In this document: positions 1 to 9,400 of the stretch, in pieces
Position numbering within the stretch: the stretch's first letter is position 1
How the letters are laid out: each line of letters starts with the position of its first letter
Program-made: the position numbers and the translations under genes
The notes under the pieces: model-generated
What the model saw: the letters and a program-made list of their open reading frames with translations, nothing else
The model's database searches: none
What the model was told of the DNA's origin: nothing
From: Saccoglossus kowalevskii
Taxonomy: Eukaryota > Hemichordata > Enteropneusta > Harrimaniidae
Length of the DNA: 25,522 bases
Reading direction: 5' to 3'
Assembly: GCF_000003605.2 (NCBI RefSeq)
Contig: NW_003127383.1
Coordinates: forward strand, 10,558-36,079

Positions 1-637
1 TGGATATGTAATCGCTGCTGTACACTGTTGCAGTTATGTAGATGTAATCGCTGTTGTACACTGCTGAAGTTATGGATATGTAATCACTGCTGTATACTGC
101 TGCAGTTATGGATATGTAATCACTGCTGTACACTGCTGCAGTTATGGATATGTAATCGCTGGTGCACACTGCTGCAGTTATGGATATGTAATCGCTGCTG
201 TGCACTGCTGCAGTTATGGATATGTAATCGTTGCTGTACACTGCTGCAGTTATGGATATGTAATCGCTGATGTGCACTACTTCAGTTATGGATATGTAAT
301 CGCTGATGTACACAGCTGCAGTTATGGATATGTAATCGCTGCTGTACACTGTTGCAGTTATGGATATGTAATTGTTGCTGTACACTGCTACTGTTATGGA
401 TATGTACTCGCTGCTGTATACTGCTGCAGTTATGACTATGTAATCGCTGCTACACACTGCTGCAGTTATGGATATGTAATCGCTGATGTACACTGCTGCA
501 GTTATGGATATGTAATCGCTATTGTACACTGCTGAAGTTATGGATATGTAATCACTGCTGTATACTGCTGCAGTTATGGATATGTAATCACTGCTGCACA
601 CTGCTTCAGTTATGGGTATGTAATCGCTGCTGTACTG
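1..637. repeat. 36-bp minisatellite, about 17-18 copies
   Basis: A 36-bp unit repeats head to tail from the window edge to about 637. Its core is TGGATATGTAATCGCTGCTG, followed by a TACACTGCTGCAGTTA-like half. Copies differ by scattered substitutions, and the array decays after TGTACT. Because 36 is a multiple of three, more than one forward frame stays open and gives 12-residue repeat peptides rich in Cys, Leu and Tyr. These are best read as a by-product of the repeat. The left end is cut by the window, so the full copy number is unknown. Confidence 0.95.
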
Positions 638-770
638 AGGATAATTTATAAGATATGTGGTTTAAATATGACGTGACCGGATTGTTATTATATTAGACAC
701 TGCTGCTGATATTAAAGCATTGCTATGGTAATAGCATCGGATAAATAATATAACTAACATATTATCTGTT

Positions 771-1080
771 CATATATGATCATGTGACCTAATTAATATA
801 CATAGCTGTAATGTAATGGTCATTGCTACAGACTGTGACATGCAACCCGTGCTATAGTGAAGGCGTTTATCAAGTGGTGTGAGTAACATTTCACATGACC
901 ATGTGACTTCATTAATATACATAGCTGTAATATATTTAGTGCTGCTGCAGATATAGGCATGCAAACAGTGATAAAATGATGGTAGTTGTCAAAAGATATG
1001 CCTAACCAATCACATGACCATATAAAGTCATATGACCTAAGCAATATGCATAAACTGTAATATCTAGTGATCATATATGG
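771..1080. repeat. Diverged tandem repeat, period about 120 bp, three copies
   Basis: The block CATGTGACCTAATTAATATA followed by CATAGCTGTAAT starts at 781. It recurs with changes at about 900 and, more diverged, at about 1028. Spacings are roughly 119 and 128 bp. Both ends carry the mirrored word ATATGATCA / TGATCATAT. No coding content is apparent. Confidence 0.75.
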
Positions 1081-1694
1081 CTATGAATTGCTATACCATA
1101 ATCACTTAGAACCATTCTGATCACTACTTGTTGTTATAGTTTTAAATGTCATATTTACCTTATTATAAGCATGGGTGCTCAAATGTAAACGACAGAGGCA
1201 AGCCCATCGGCAAAATAAGGCATACTGCAATGATTTTTCATGCAATAGATGCAATTTCTGTATGTGTATTGGAGATGCGCATCTTATACAATAATTCAGT
1301 ATTCCTTATCGAATACATTCAGCATTTAGTAGTACTTTCAAGTGATTTTCGTTTTACGCTAACATGGAACATGCTCGTGTAGCAGATGACCTTAAAAGGT
1401 GAAAACAAATGCACGAGGAAAGTTTATAATATGTATTGCTTCGGTTTGTCTGCTTGATTTTCATTTGCGATACGAAAACTGCTCCAGCCCAATTTGTGTC
1501 GCGTGTCGCGACAATCAGTGGCTCACACGTCACGTCCCGAAGTAGGTCGCACCTTATCAATGAAGCTTGTAGAACACCATCTGAACCCACCAGATCACGT
1601 TTTCACATTGATTAACGATATGACAACAATTGCGCATAAAAGCTTACTCGTCAACATACTAACTAATAGACACATTCGCTCTAGACGGTTGACT
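1081..1694. other. Upstream flank and probable 5' UTR of the GPx gene
   Basis: No recognisable gene, repeat or RNA. The frame of the GPx start codon is open upstream as far as 1494, with in-frame ATGs at 1494 and 1620, so part of this stretch could encode a longer N-terminus. No convincing TATA box was found. Confidence 0.4.
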
Positions 1695-1905
1695 ATGGCG
1701 TTTAGGTTCGGGGCATTCGTGCTCCTGACGCTGGGCATCGTCGCATACGGCCAAGAGATACGCAAGAAGAAATACTGTGAAGTAGCAGACCCATTGGCAT
1801 CGTTTCATGCGTACTCTGCGGTGAGTCTCCATAGTGGAGAACTGGTTACATTTGACCAGTACAAAGGGTGGACAATCTTGGTAGTTCCTACCGCAACTTA
1901 CTGAG
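1695..1905 (+). CDS. GPx exon 1 (signal peptide to selenocysteine)
   Basis: Residues 1-70 plus the first base of Gly71. The exon ends ACT TAC TGA G, directly followed by GCAAGT, a GC donor. Splicing here restores Gly71 (G + GT) and then Leu-Asn-His-Gln, as expected for a GPx. The nearby GT at 1909-1910 would put a stop in the next exon. Confidence 0.93.
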
Positions 1906-2914
1906 GCAAGTCATTGTCTGCATATGATGTGTTTCCGCGCTCTTTCATTTCAAATCATATCATATGAAAATAATACGATGCTCTTATTCCAACAGGTTTA
2001 AACCACCAGTTTCTTGAATTGAATGATCTTGTAACTGAATTTAAGCAATATAACTTCACCATTCTTGGTTTTCCTGTTAACCAGTTCAGTGAGTATATGA
2101 TCTATACATGTCATCGTAATGACATGCATGATGAATATAACGCAAAAATATAAAATAAAATAATAAAAGCAATTTCATTAAAACCTGGCTGTATTAGACT
2201 GGCGAACCATATGTATAAATCATGAAATTAGATAGCATTTAACTTGAATGTTCTTGGCTGCTACAACTTCCACTGCCCAACCACTGGCATATTGAAGTTT
2301 GTCTGCTTTAAATGGTAGTATGTATGTATGTATGTTTTTTTACGAATGCAGATCTACAAGAACCAGCAGAAAACGACGAGATCCTAGCTTGTCTACGAGA
2401 AGTCAGACCAGGTAACGGTTTTGTACCCAACTTCGAAATCTTTGAGAAGGGCGATGCAAATGGAGTTCAGCAAACTGACATATGGTCATATTTGAAGGTA
2501 ACCATGTGTATTTTAAATATGTTGATACATCGTTGATCACAGAAAGATTCTTTCTAACGGCACATAATTGCGAATTGTTTTTCTCAACATTGTCTGTAAA
2601 ATGTTTTTGAGACAGTTACATTACAATAGTTGCAATTTGTTGCTGAGATATTGACCATTTATTTTATATTCTTCAACTTCCACTGTTTCCAGGACAACTG
2701 TGCGTCTGCTGACGAATCCCTAGGGGTCAGTACAAGCTTATTCTGGGACCCGTTTCACAATGATGACATTCGGTGGACATTCAGTGAGCGCATCATCCTT
2801 GATGTCGATGGTTTTGGGTATATACGTTACAATGATCCTACCGACCCCTACGCTCCAGGCGGTTTGCGTGATGACATCGAGCAATATCTGAGGGATGGTT
2901 ATATTGATTTGTAA
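1695..2914 (+). CDS. Secreted selenocysteine glutathione peroxidase (GPx3-type), 4 exons
   Basis: The spliced product has 223 residues, the usual length for the GPx1/GPx3 group (about 200-226). GPx enzymes reduce H2O2 and organic hydroperoxides, typically with glutathione. Seen here: a hydrophobic signal peptide (residues 1 to about 19, then Gln-Glu); the FHAYSAVSLHSGELVTFDQY stretch; the active-site TATY-U-G at 66-71, with selenocysteine 70 encoded by TGA; LGFPVNQF (94-101) containing tetrad Gln100; LQEPAENDEIL (103-113); and DIRWTF (175-180) containing tetrad Trp178. The fourth tetrad residue, normally Asn after this Trp, is Thr179. Exons are 1695-1905, 1996-2088, 2352-2497 and 2693-2914, and their phases agree (1, 1, 0). 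Start 1695 is chosen because it sits directly before the signal peptide and has A at -3 and G at +4. A SECIS element and a poly(A) signal follow. The signal peptide argues for an extracellular enzyme, and no ER-retention tail is seen (it ends IDL). Confidence 0.95.
1902..1904 (+). other. TGA selenocysteine codon (Sec70)
   Basis: This in-frame TGA lies exactly where GPx enzymes carry the redox-active Sec (context T-Y-U-G). The frame stays open across three further exons, and a SECIS-like hairpin lies in the 3' UTR, so recoding is the only reading that gives a complete enzyme. Confidence 0.95.
1906..1995 (+). other. GC-AG intron 1 of the GPx gene (90 bp)
   Basis: The donor is G|GCAAGT and the acceptor AACAG|GTTTA. 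A strong GCAAGT match is typical of genuine GC-AG introns, which need a near-perfect donor context. It is phase 1, and only this boundary keeps the reading frame. Confidence 0.88.
1996..2088 (+). CDS. GPx exon 2
   Basis: 93 bp, phase 1 on both sides. It encodes residues 71-101, ending in GFPVNQF with catalytic-tetrad Gln100. The donor is CA|GTGAGT. Confidence 0.93.
2352..2497 (+). CDS. GPx exon 3
   Basis: 146 bp. The acceptor GAATGCAG|AT completes Asn102, and the donor AAG|GTAACC is phase 0. It encodes LQEPAENDEIL through DIWSYLK. A short TGTATGTATG run precedes the acceptor. Confidence 0.93.
2693..2914 (+). CDS. GPx exon 4 (C-terminus)
   Basis: The acceptor is CTGTTTCCAG|GAC. It encodes residues 151-223 and the TAA stop at 2912-2914. 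It contains DIRWTF, where codon ACA (2777-2779) replaces the usual Asn codon, then ILDVDGFGYIRY and a short C-terminal helix. Confidence 0.93.
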   Translation, partial: DNCASADESLGVSTSLFWDPFHNDDIRWTFSERIILDVDGFGYIRYNDPTDPYAPGGLRDDIEQYLRDGYIDL

Positions 2915-3001
2915 AACACTAAACTGGGTTTATTATATACAAAGTAGGATTTAATTTAGAAATAGGAAAACGTTATTTTTGGAGTCGTTTGTTTGCTAGC
3001 A

Positions 3002-3063
3002 TGGCGTCAATTTCCATGACGAGAGAACAGTAAACCTATTAGGCGTGTTTGTCTCCGACGTCA
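3002..3063 (+). promoter_or_regulatory. SECIS element, type 2, of the GPx mRNA
   Basis: The core has ATGA at 3016-3019 and the partner GA at 3057-3058, forming the non-Watson-Crick quartet. Helix II pairs 3021-3031 with 3045-3055 (GAGA with TCTC, then AA/TT and CA/TG), with one mismatch and one bulge. The unpaired AAA at 3032-3034 lies 12 nt after ATGA, the expected spacing. The apical loop holds a mini-helix CCT (3035-3037) / AGG (3041-3043), which defines type 2. A short outer helix TGGCG (3002-3006) / CGTCA (3059-3063) is possible. It lies about 100 nt after the stop and before the poly(A) signal, which is where SBP2 would bind to recode UGA. Confidence 0.85.
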
Positions 3064-3138
3064 TCGCAAAGTTGGGAAATGTTTCATTCAATTCCATTTG
3101 CTAACAGAGTGATGTAATTGTTGCCATGTGTTCATCGC

Positions 3139-3144
3139 AATAAA
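3139..3144 (+). terminator. Poly(A) signal AATAAA of the GPx gene
   Basis: A canonical AATAAA lies 225 bp after the stop codon and 80 bp after the SECIS core, so the mature transcript keeps the SECIS. The cleavage site is expected near 3155-3170. Confidence 0.7.
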
Positions 3145-3159
3145 CTACCATTTTGAAAT

Positions 3160-6100
3160 CAACGATAGTTATTTTCCCTATGTGTTATTATGCTTCTATT
3201 CGATTGTTGTATATGTTCTTTAAGCGTCCAATCCTAACGAAATATCCATACGAAAACCAGGTTTTTCAAAAGTTTTAAAAACGTCAGTGTAATTATGAAG
3301 GTAAAATAGACATGATATTACCATTAATGATTATTGTTACCATACATATATACCTGTTATATACTGTTCCAAAATAGATCAAAGAAACAGTTACGTTAAT
3401 TGTTATAGGAAACAGTTGTGAAATGTTCTGAATCTATCAAAACATTTTTTAACTATGGTTCGACATCATTGGGATGCAGAGTTTTATAATATTGCATCTT
3501 GTTATGGGATGATGATGCGTTATTTGATCTGAATCATTGTATCAGTGAGTGTTTCACCAAAACACAATGAAAAGCAAATGTTAATTGGAAAATCTGAAAA
3601 TTAAGAAGTCATAAATACTTTACCAGTATATTTTTCGAAACCTTACATATGAACAAATTAAACACGTTCTGTGTTATATAAAATAAAGCCTTTAAGTCGT
3701 CGACTTAAATCATTCTCTATCACATTAACATTAGAGTTCTTGCAACACATATTTGGTAGACAATGTGGTTTATTGACATAAGGCCTCACAATATACATAT
3801 ATTCACAGTGTTGAGTATGTCGAAATAAATTTTAAAAAATAACTAATGACAACGTATCATTACTTTTTCTCTAAAACAACTTTTTACAAAATATTTCAAT
3901 ATCAAAATCCCACCAACTAATATCAATGTCAACTTTAATTTACAGACAAAGTGAAACACGCACTGACAATTATGTAAATATTTCGGGGTGATGATGGTCG
4001 TTTGGTGCGTGGCAAGTACATTATGTATCAATGTTCGCTACACACATACTAAGCAAGTTACGGAGAAGCTCGAGTGAGGGCGGGTGTCGGCAACTATTAT
4101 TAGCAAAACTGTCACATGTATCAGCATAGAACATTTGGCGTACATCAACGTTTTCTTGATGACTGTGGATATAGTCAATTACACCGAAGCATATTATATA
4201 TTATTATTAGTAGTAGTATTTTGACAGTAGCGATATATTGTAGAATGACTTGACACTGCAGTACATGTGATTGAGTATACGTAAAATATCCTTTAATTGG
4301 GGTTCGCCGCTTTCAGTAAGGACATATTCCACTGTAGTTCGAGCGTGAGTTCTTACCAAGTCCATTTTTCCTTTGTTCTGCTGTTTGTTGAAACAGAAAA
4401 CATACGTGTTACTCTACATTGTGTGTGTGAATACGATAGTCTGCTCAATAACACTGCCCATGCGCGGCTCAGTGCCAATGTCAATTGGTGGCATTGTTCA
4501 TATTCTATCTTGAAGTATAGGATTAGCGGCGTAATATATATTGAGGGACATATACCACAAAAAAAATCGATATTTGTTCGTGTTTGGGTGAAACATTCTG
4601 TCAAAACTTGAAGAAACATACGTTTGAATTCAATTTATGAAATACAAAATATATACTTAGTGGCTGTAAATTACTTGATAGTAAATAAGTGATATGAGCA
4701 GACTATTGTTATCATGGAGCGCTAATATACAAACATGTAGTGTTATAGAAAAAGAAGTATAGACAATATCGATATGCTGGTCATTCATGCTATAGTGTAT
4801 TTGTACAGAAAATAAGATTCGAAATTAGCTACACCAAAGAAAGATATCAAGAGTTGGGAATTACAATACAATATGACAACTTTATCGGGAATTACAATAC
4901 AATATGACAGTTTTATCGGGGCATTAGGCGAAATAACGAATACTTCACAGTCTTGAAAGGCTAGGCCTCTTTTAGTGGCCTCTTTGAAAATATTGTGTGG
5001 TAATTCCCAAAAAAGTGTGCGTCGTACTTCATAATTTTCTACTGTTCTATCGTGTGACCGATTTCAACCAAATGGCTACTATTCGACCCCACATCACATT
5101 TCACGCGGCATTAGCCTTGTGTAAAGTCACTTTTCAATTGAGTGCAAAACAATATTTCGGTAAGATTTGGTCATCATAGTATATAGACACAAAAGGTGCA
5201 AAATCGTAGCTATTGTCGCTTAAAGTACTAAATAAATATTATACATAAACAGAAAACTGGATAGTTTCACTATAAAGTTGGGATTATTCCTAAAAATCAA
5301 AATCAGGGTTCACAAGTTTATTTGGACTTGGAAAACGCCAGCAAAGATGATATTAATTTTCTCTGTGTTACATCATCAATCAAACGCATTTAGTTTGTTT
5401 TACATGGAAATTGTCAAACAATTGGTCAAATAATTTTATTCGACGCAATATGTTTTACTTAAGCATTGATACATTGGTCAATTAACGTTTTTGTATCGCA
5501 TACTATTTAATATACCAACATATTTTTCATACTGTAAGCATGTTTATTTCGGCAGTTAGTTGCAATATACGTTTTCAGATCACGCCCTCTAGTGGCAAAT
5601 TGTAACTATATATTTGTTTATCATTGTAAACGCTTACATGAGCAGATGGGACTTGTCGCTAGATTTGATTTAGCATGTTCATTTGGCTTGGTAGTATTTT
5701 ACCCCTCACTGACATATTCAAACCTGGCAATGAGTCCACTTCTTGGGTTAAATCATGCAATACTACTTGATATCAAAAACCAGTTTAAGTTGAATATTTT
5801 AGCGATTTCGAATTGTGATGCATACGATAACAAGATGGTGAGATAAAATAGTACATCGCACTGATGCAATAACTGTAAATTATCACAACCTAACTAAACT
5901 AAAGAATGCTAACGACTATGTTTCATTCTGTTCAAACTAATCAATCATTAGTATATGTTTCATATTATTGCAGAAAGCTTTTCGACGACATTGCCACGGG
6001 GAAGAATATAGAATGGATTCGTAAGACAATGACTATATAAATCAACACACATATAGCGTTCCATGAACACACTAGAGTAACCCATGTATTGTTACACTTA

Positions 6101-6249
6101 TGGAAAGTACTACGATTGATTATTTATATATTTAGTATATCATCCCGGAAGGGCTACTATAAAAACTATTTGTGTATCAAATATAAAAATGTATATATTA
6201 TGCATTTTTGCTATGTTATCACTGAATATACAACTTATAACTGTTATAG
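3160..6249. other. Intergenic region between convergent genes
   Basis: It includes the 3' UTR of the minus-strand GFR-like gene at its right end. Apart from a 31-bp tandem duplication (4856-4917), nothing recognisable was found. Open frames here are short, with no family resemblance or splice pattern. On the minus strand the first canonical AATAAA after the GFR-like stop is far off (5543-5548), so the true poly(A) site may use a variant signal. Confidence 0.5.
4856..4917. repeat. 31-bp tandem duplication
   Basis: The unit GGGAATTACAATACAATATG plus GACAACTTTATC-like sequence occurs twice back to back (4856-4886 and 4887-4917). The copies differ only near ACAACT / ACAGTT, so the duplication is recent. 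Confidence 0.85.
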
Positions 6250-6483
6250 TCATTGGAAAGCAACGATAACAGTAAAATACCCAAACGAAAGTAAAGTTAA
6301 GGTACAATAATAACCATATTGCAAAGCTGAGCTGCAAGACTTTGCTGGCATCGCACTACCCATAGGCTGCCCGCTGGCCGTCGACACTTTCAACACAGAG
6401 AGCAGTATATCGGTGATGATGCAGGGCGCCCTCGTATTTATTAAATCACTCAGCCTGATCAGGGTTTCTCGACAGACAGCATC
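6250..6483 (-). CDS. GFR-like last exon: C-terminus and GPI signal
   Basis: The acceptor is TTTTTATACAG|GAT, phase 0, and the stop TGA lies at 6252-6250. It encodes 77 residues: an amphipathic DAVCRETLIRLSDLI segment, a second Cys 17 residues after the first, then AMPAKSCSSA and a tail LTLLSFGYFTVIVAFQ with no charged residue. This layout (small residues, short spacer, terminal hydrophobic stretch, no cytoplasmic tail) is that of a GPI-attachment signal rather than a transmembrane helix. Confidence 0.85.
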   Translation of the reverse strand, partial: DAVCRETLIRLSDLINTRAPCIITDILLSVLKVSTASGQPMGSAMPAKSCSSALQYGYYCTLTLLSFGYFTVIVAFQ

Positions 6484-9400
6484 CTGTATAAAAACATCAT
6501 TACGTTGTTTATATATGCCATATTTAATTGCAACATAATAATGTACACACGTGTATTCCATATACTCTAGCATGGAACCGGACAATCTTCAAAATCAGTA
6601 TTTGTTCGAATTGAGTCGTGACGTAACGGGGGACCTCTGATTCTGATGTTGTAAATAAAATGTATATTGACGGGTAAGTTTCATCGCACAATCCGTAAAA
6701 TAGCGGTCAAAACTTATTCATGTCACAGTGAAAGTCGTCGTCATATACGGAGTAGTATTCAGATATCGACTGAATATATTGACATCGGTAAATGACGGAC
6801 ATTTCTTTATATTGATACCTCAGAATAATTGCATTAATGTAACTAATATCATTTAGATCGCATGTCTAAATAAACAAAAAATGTAGTTGTTTTTTGTCCT
6901 CGAAGACCTGAATGCGATGGAAAGCTTCGAATAGCGTAATCGTATACCATCGACAATCTGTATTTAGTGCTTTGAGAGAGAAGGGAAATAAAAAGGTAAT
7001 ATTAATAGAGAAGTGTGCTTACAGTTTCATTTGAAGCCGTCTCTCCATTAACCGACAACATCAATACACCCGGTTCGTGACCATTTAACTTCAGTTTGCA
7101 AGACTTATTCTACAAATAAATTGTTAATTGTAGATTTCTAGTAAAAATAGGATCAGCTATTGGTGTATTATATATTCATGAAAATAATATGTTCGTCTAA
7201 TTGGATAGTATTTTCGAATAAATATACCCCTACAAATACACCATGGTAATATATACCAGTTAGTAGACTTGTGATAAACTAATCGAAGTACCTCTCATTC
7301 ACTGAGCATCAATCATTCCCATCACATCACATACAAAATATACACATGTGTCTATTATGAGAAACTTGGATTTGTCTAACTAAAGCAGTGTACGTCCTTG
7401 GTTGATCGGAATGTTTTACAACGAACAAACGTTAACTACCGTATAAAATTCAATCAAATTCAAAGATTTATATTCGTATACAATGTGCGCCTTCGGCTCG
7501 CCGTCCGTTGGGCGCTGGACAATATCCCCAGAGCCTTCAAAAAACACTCAGACACGACTCAGCTAATTTAACCTACAGTTATGATACATCTCATCAGCTA
7601 CTGAGTGAGTGAGTGAGTGAGTAGGTGATTTATATTGACGTAGTATAATTGGTGGCAGGTCACAATACATGAACTCAAGTCAGTACTTACCCTCGTGCCG
7701 TTCACGTGAATTGTGTCGATAAGAAACTGAAGTTTTTGTTGCACTGTGCTTCCCAAGAACGTTTCGTGAACGTAGTCGCTCATCATTTTTTCTTCCTGTA
7801 GACTGTAACCAATATTTATACATGGGACTCCTACTAGAAAAAGAAAACATGAAGTTATATTTAAATAACAGATAAAGCGTCCATGGATGGCGAAGTCGTA
7901 GGCCAGATCGAATAATGTTCATAACGTTCACCCACACTTGCACCAAGCGACTTTAATTGTTTTTAGGGAATAAGGAAACACAAAATGGCGGATTGAATGA
8001 CGTGCTCGGACAAATAACTAACTCACCGTTATGTGTAAGACAAAGCCCAAAATTCGAGTGTTCAGTGATAGAGCATATGACTGTTCCCTCGAAACAGACA
8101 CAATTACCATGCAGTGGATCCCTGAAAACCTCGTTATGCGCTGAGAATAACAAACGGGAGACAGTTTTTGTTTACAATATTTGTGTATAGTCGTTGTGTT
8201 GACGATTGATTTGTTAACAATACAAAACGGCGCACACTAATAATAAATATGCATATAAAGTAGTACAGTGAGGACACGATCATATCATCCCAGACATGTA
8301 AGTACATAGATACATTTAGTTCATTAATGGATTGACGTATTAAATTGTATATGTGTGAGTAGTGTTTATTGTATAGGAAATATGGTCCACGTAATCAGCT
8401 AACAGCAAATATGCGCCATTTTGTCAGTTTAACGGGGAAAATGTGCAACATAATCAACTAAGCGAGAAATATATGCTTTATTGTAAGCTAAACAGGAAAT
8501 ATGGGTCATATTATCAGTTTGCAATGAAATGTGTGTCATATTGTTAATTTAGCAGGACATTTGTGCCATACTACAGGTTTAGCAGCAAACTATTTCATTA
8601 TATATACAGTACATATTTTGGTATTAAATGTGCATCTTTTATAGTGACAAATTCTTATCAGTTTTATATCAGTTTATGTGGAAAGTAGTTGTGTATTCAC
8701 AGTATTTATTTACTAATGGGAATCCACTAATAGGGTGAAACGATGTAGTCTGGTGATACTGTTGATTTCCCTAAAGCTTTCAAATAAATTTATTTGACTG
8801 GATATTATCTTGCTGAAATATCTGGTAGTCTGGTAATTTACACGACATAATATATTAAAACCAATTTAGTAGCGATGAAAAAACTGAATATTATAACTTA
8901 CAAACGTCTTTTAATATACTAAAATTGAAAAACAAACACTTTTTTGTAAATTCATTCCTCATTTCTGGTAGGATATAAACTCAACTGTATGAATGTAAGC
9001 TTTCTTTCTGAAATCATATCGGAAACGTAAGCCACTATCTTCACGTATACAAAAATAGTTGGCCACATACCATACGATTTGCCATTATATATACAATATG
9101 CTGAGACATTTACGCAGATGAGTTGGTCACAATTTACCAAGCTGCCGTATCGCGAACAGCGGCATACTGTCGAACATCCGGTAACTTTGAGTGGAATCTA
9201 AAAAAATAATGAGCATAGTTTTTCACAATATGTAAGCTTTGCTGAATCTGATTTGAAATGTAAATTACAAAATGTCACAGTATACTGATCTGAAGTGAGA
9301 TACGTACCCGGACATCATTGTCTGGGGGAACAGAAATGACGGCTTCACCATTGAATAACGATACCTGACAGTCAGCAACTGAAATCAGATATACTTTATC

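Noticed and set aside
28-535. Two overlapping forward open frames over the first 535 bases
   Set aside because: They are translations of the 36-bp minisatellite in different frames, with no start context, splice sites or family resemblance.
1-637. CRISPR-like regular array
   Set aside because: There are no distinct unique spacers: the whole 36-bp unit repeats, in a eukaryotic context.
1494-1904. A 136-codon gene ending at TGA 1904
   Set aside because: The TGA is the selenocysteine codon and the frame continues through exons 2-4; it is not a stop. Only the part from 1695 (possibly 1620) is likely translated.
1909-1910. GT at 1909 as the exon-1 donor of GPx
   Set aside because: Joining here to 1996 shifts the frame into a stop (TGA after a few codons) and loses the conserved Gly-Leu-Asn.
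7691-7795. Exon 14 starting at 7795 (CTACAG|GAA)
   Set aside because: It would need phase 0 input, but exon 13 ends in phase 1. The upstream acceptor at 7835-7834 has a better pyrimidine tract and adds a Cys-containing segment in frame.
9138-9197. Short version of exon 12 ending at TTG|GTAAAT
   Set aside because: It ends in phase 0 and drops three cysteines; no in-phase continuation was found, while the GTATGT donor at 9070 fits exon 13.
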